From NCBI GenBank assembly GCA_017828975.1, contig JAGAJN010000020.1:1-64000 (forward strand): a stretch of 64,000 nt of DNA, written 5' to 3'. Positions 63,220 to 64,000 of this stretch are shown in pieces; the stretch's first letter is position 1, and the number at the start of each line of letters is the position of its first letter. The notes under the pieces were generated by a model. That model searched no databases and was not told the origin of the DNA. It saw only the letters and a program-made list of their open reading frames with translations. The stretch comes from Oscillospiraceae bacterium. GTDB taxonomy: Bacteria > Bacillota > Clostridia > Oscillospirales > Ruminococcaceae. The translations under genes and the position numbers were made by a program.

Positions 63220-64000
63220 ATGAAAAAGCTGAATATGCTTGTCAATACTCTCGACAAAAAATCGCACATTAATCCCGAAATTTACGGACACTTTTCCGAG
63301 CATCTCGGAAGATGTATTTACAAGGGAATTTACGTTGGTGAGAACTCACCTATCCCCAACACAAACGGTATCAGAAATGACGTTATAGAGGCATTTAAGC
63401 AGATAAAAATGCCCGTTCTCCGCTGGCCGGGCGGCTGCTTTGCGGACGAATACCATTGGCGTGACGGCATAGGCGAAAAATCAAGCCGTCCTAAAATGGT
63501 CAACACTCATTGGGGCGGAGTTACTGAGGACAACTCATTCGGTACTCACGAGTTTTTCGATTTCTGTGAAATGGTCGGCTGTGAACCGTACCTTGCGGGA
63601 AATCTCGGCAGCGGAACTGTTGAGGAATTAGCGGATTGGATAGAATATATCACCTTTGACGGCATTTCACCTATGGCAGACCTTCGCCGCAAAAACGGCA
63701 GAGAAAAGCCCTGGAAACTGAAATATCTTGGCATCGGCAATGAAAACTGGGGCTGCGGAGGAAATATGCGTCCCGAATACTATGCCGATGAATACCGCCG
63801 CTATCAGACCTACTGCCGCAATTTCAGCGGAAATGAGCTTTTCAAGGTAGCCTGCGGTCCCAATTCCGATGACTACAACTGGACAGAAAAGCTGCTTGAT
63901 ATTGTCAAAGACTGGCACACAAATGCAATTTCCCTGCACTATTACACTGTACCGAGCGGTGACTGGAGCAAGAAAGGCAGCGCAACCGATTTCACCGATG
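63220..64000 (+). CDS. GH51 alpha-L-arabinofuranosidase, 5' part
   Basis: Glycoside hydrolase family 51 enzyme that removes arabinofuranose from arabinan, arabinoxylan or oligosaccharides. The first 260 residues are present; the gene runs off the window. Visible features are [17 protein letters not shown] at the start, [17 protein letters not shown], and the catalytic acid/base Glu in [12 protein letters not shown]; the nucleophile Glu lies beyond the edge. There is no signal peptide, so it is probably cytoplasmic and acts on imported oligosaccharides. AAAGGCGG lies before the ATG at 63220. Confidence 0.95.
   Translation, partial: MKKLNMLVNTLDKKSHINPEIYGHFSEHLGRCIYKGIYVGENSPIPNTNGIRNDVIEAFKQIKMPVLRWPGGCFADEYHWRDGIGEKSSRPKMVNTHWGGVTEDNSFGTHEFFDFCEMVGCEPYLAGNLGSGTVEELADWIEYITFDGISPMADLRRKNGREKPWKLKYLGIGNENWGCGGNMRPEYYADEYRRYQTYCRNFSGNELFKVACGPNSDDYNWTEKLLDIVKDWHTNAISLHYYTVPSGDWSKKGSATDFTD

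Overview
This 64 kb window looks like a chromosomal segment of an anaerobic Clostridia-class Firmicute, most likely a Ruminococcus-like member of the Oscillospiraceae. The organism call is inference. It rests on moderate GC, AAAGGAG-type Shine-Dalgarno sites and sigma-70 promoters of the TTGNNN-N17-TATAAT type. It also rests on a complete eight-gene spoIIIA sporulation operon, the GatCAB indirect Gln/Asn-tRNA pathway, the Firmicute division cluster (sepF-ylmH-divIVA-ileS-lspA) and a GH51 arabinofuranosidase typical of plant-fibre degraders. Almost all genes are on the minus strand and packed tightly. I see no rRNA, tRNA, CRISPR array, insertion sequence or prophage, and no gene-free stretch longer than about 180 bases.

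Layout. 1-3.2 kb: a tyrosine recombinase with an acidic tail, then an ABC-2 exporter operon led by an XRE-AbrB fusion regulator. 3.2-8.2 kb: a minus-strand operon (DUF951, prfA, tsaC/sua5, coaE, a lytic transglycosylase, an M18 aminopeptidase). 8.4-11 kb: a small unknown gene, an S1-domain protein and rarA. 11.1-12.4 kb: a markedly AT-rich islet with two small genes, one like SMI1/KNR4 immunity proteins. 12.5-17.7 kb: glyA, a beta-propeller-like protein with a one-TM partner, and a divergent DnaD/DnaC-type replication pair. 17.8-23.7 kb: ligA, an unknown cysteine-containing protein, and gatC-gatA-gatB. 23.8-42.3 kb: a long colinear array from miaB through ylbF, mutS, mutL, miaA, hfq, an HlyD-like protein, yggS, sepF, ylmH, divIVA, ileS, lspA, rluD, a HAD phosphatase and a split transketolase. 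42.4-58.6 kb: spoIIIAA-AH, asp23, nusB, a Kae1-like protein, xseA, xseB, ispA, a PAP2-like protein, dxs, tlyA, nadK, argR, recN and an NYN/PIN-like protein. 58.7-64 kb: prfC, a small unknown gene, tgt, a PAS protein, and an AraC regulator divergent from a GH51 gene cut by the window edge.

How it works together. Most of the window is housekeeping: tRNA modification and charging (miaA, miaB, tgt, ileS, gatCAB, tsaC), translation termination (prfA, prfC), DNA repair (mutS, mutL, recN, ligA, rarA, xseAB), isoprenoid synthesis (dxs, ispA), cell division and sporulation. The recN-to-spoIIIA block keeps the Bacillus order, but accBC and folD are absent from it and spoIVB-spo0A do not follow recN.

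I did not find a clearly new multi-gene defence or biosynthetic system. The best leads for unknown biology are the cysteine-containing protein embedded between ligA and gatC, the AT-rich islet at 11-12.4 kb, the Kae1-like paralogue, the NYN protein after recN, the propeller/TM pair, and several unusual gene overlaps. TTG starts, each chosen from Shine-Dalgarno spacing, are used by ligA, gatC, gatA and tlyA.
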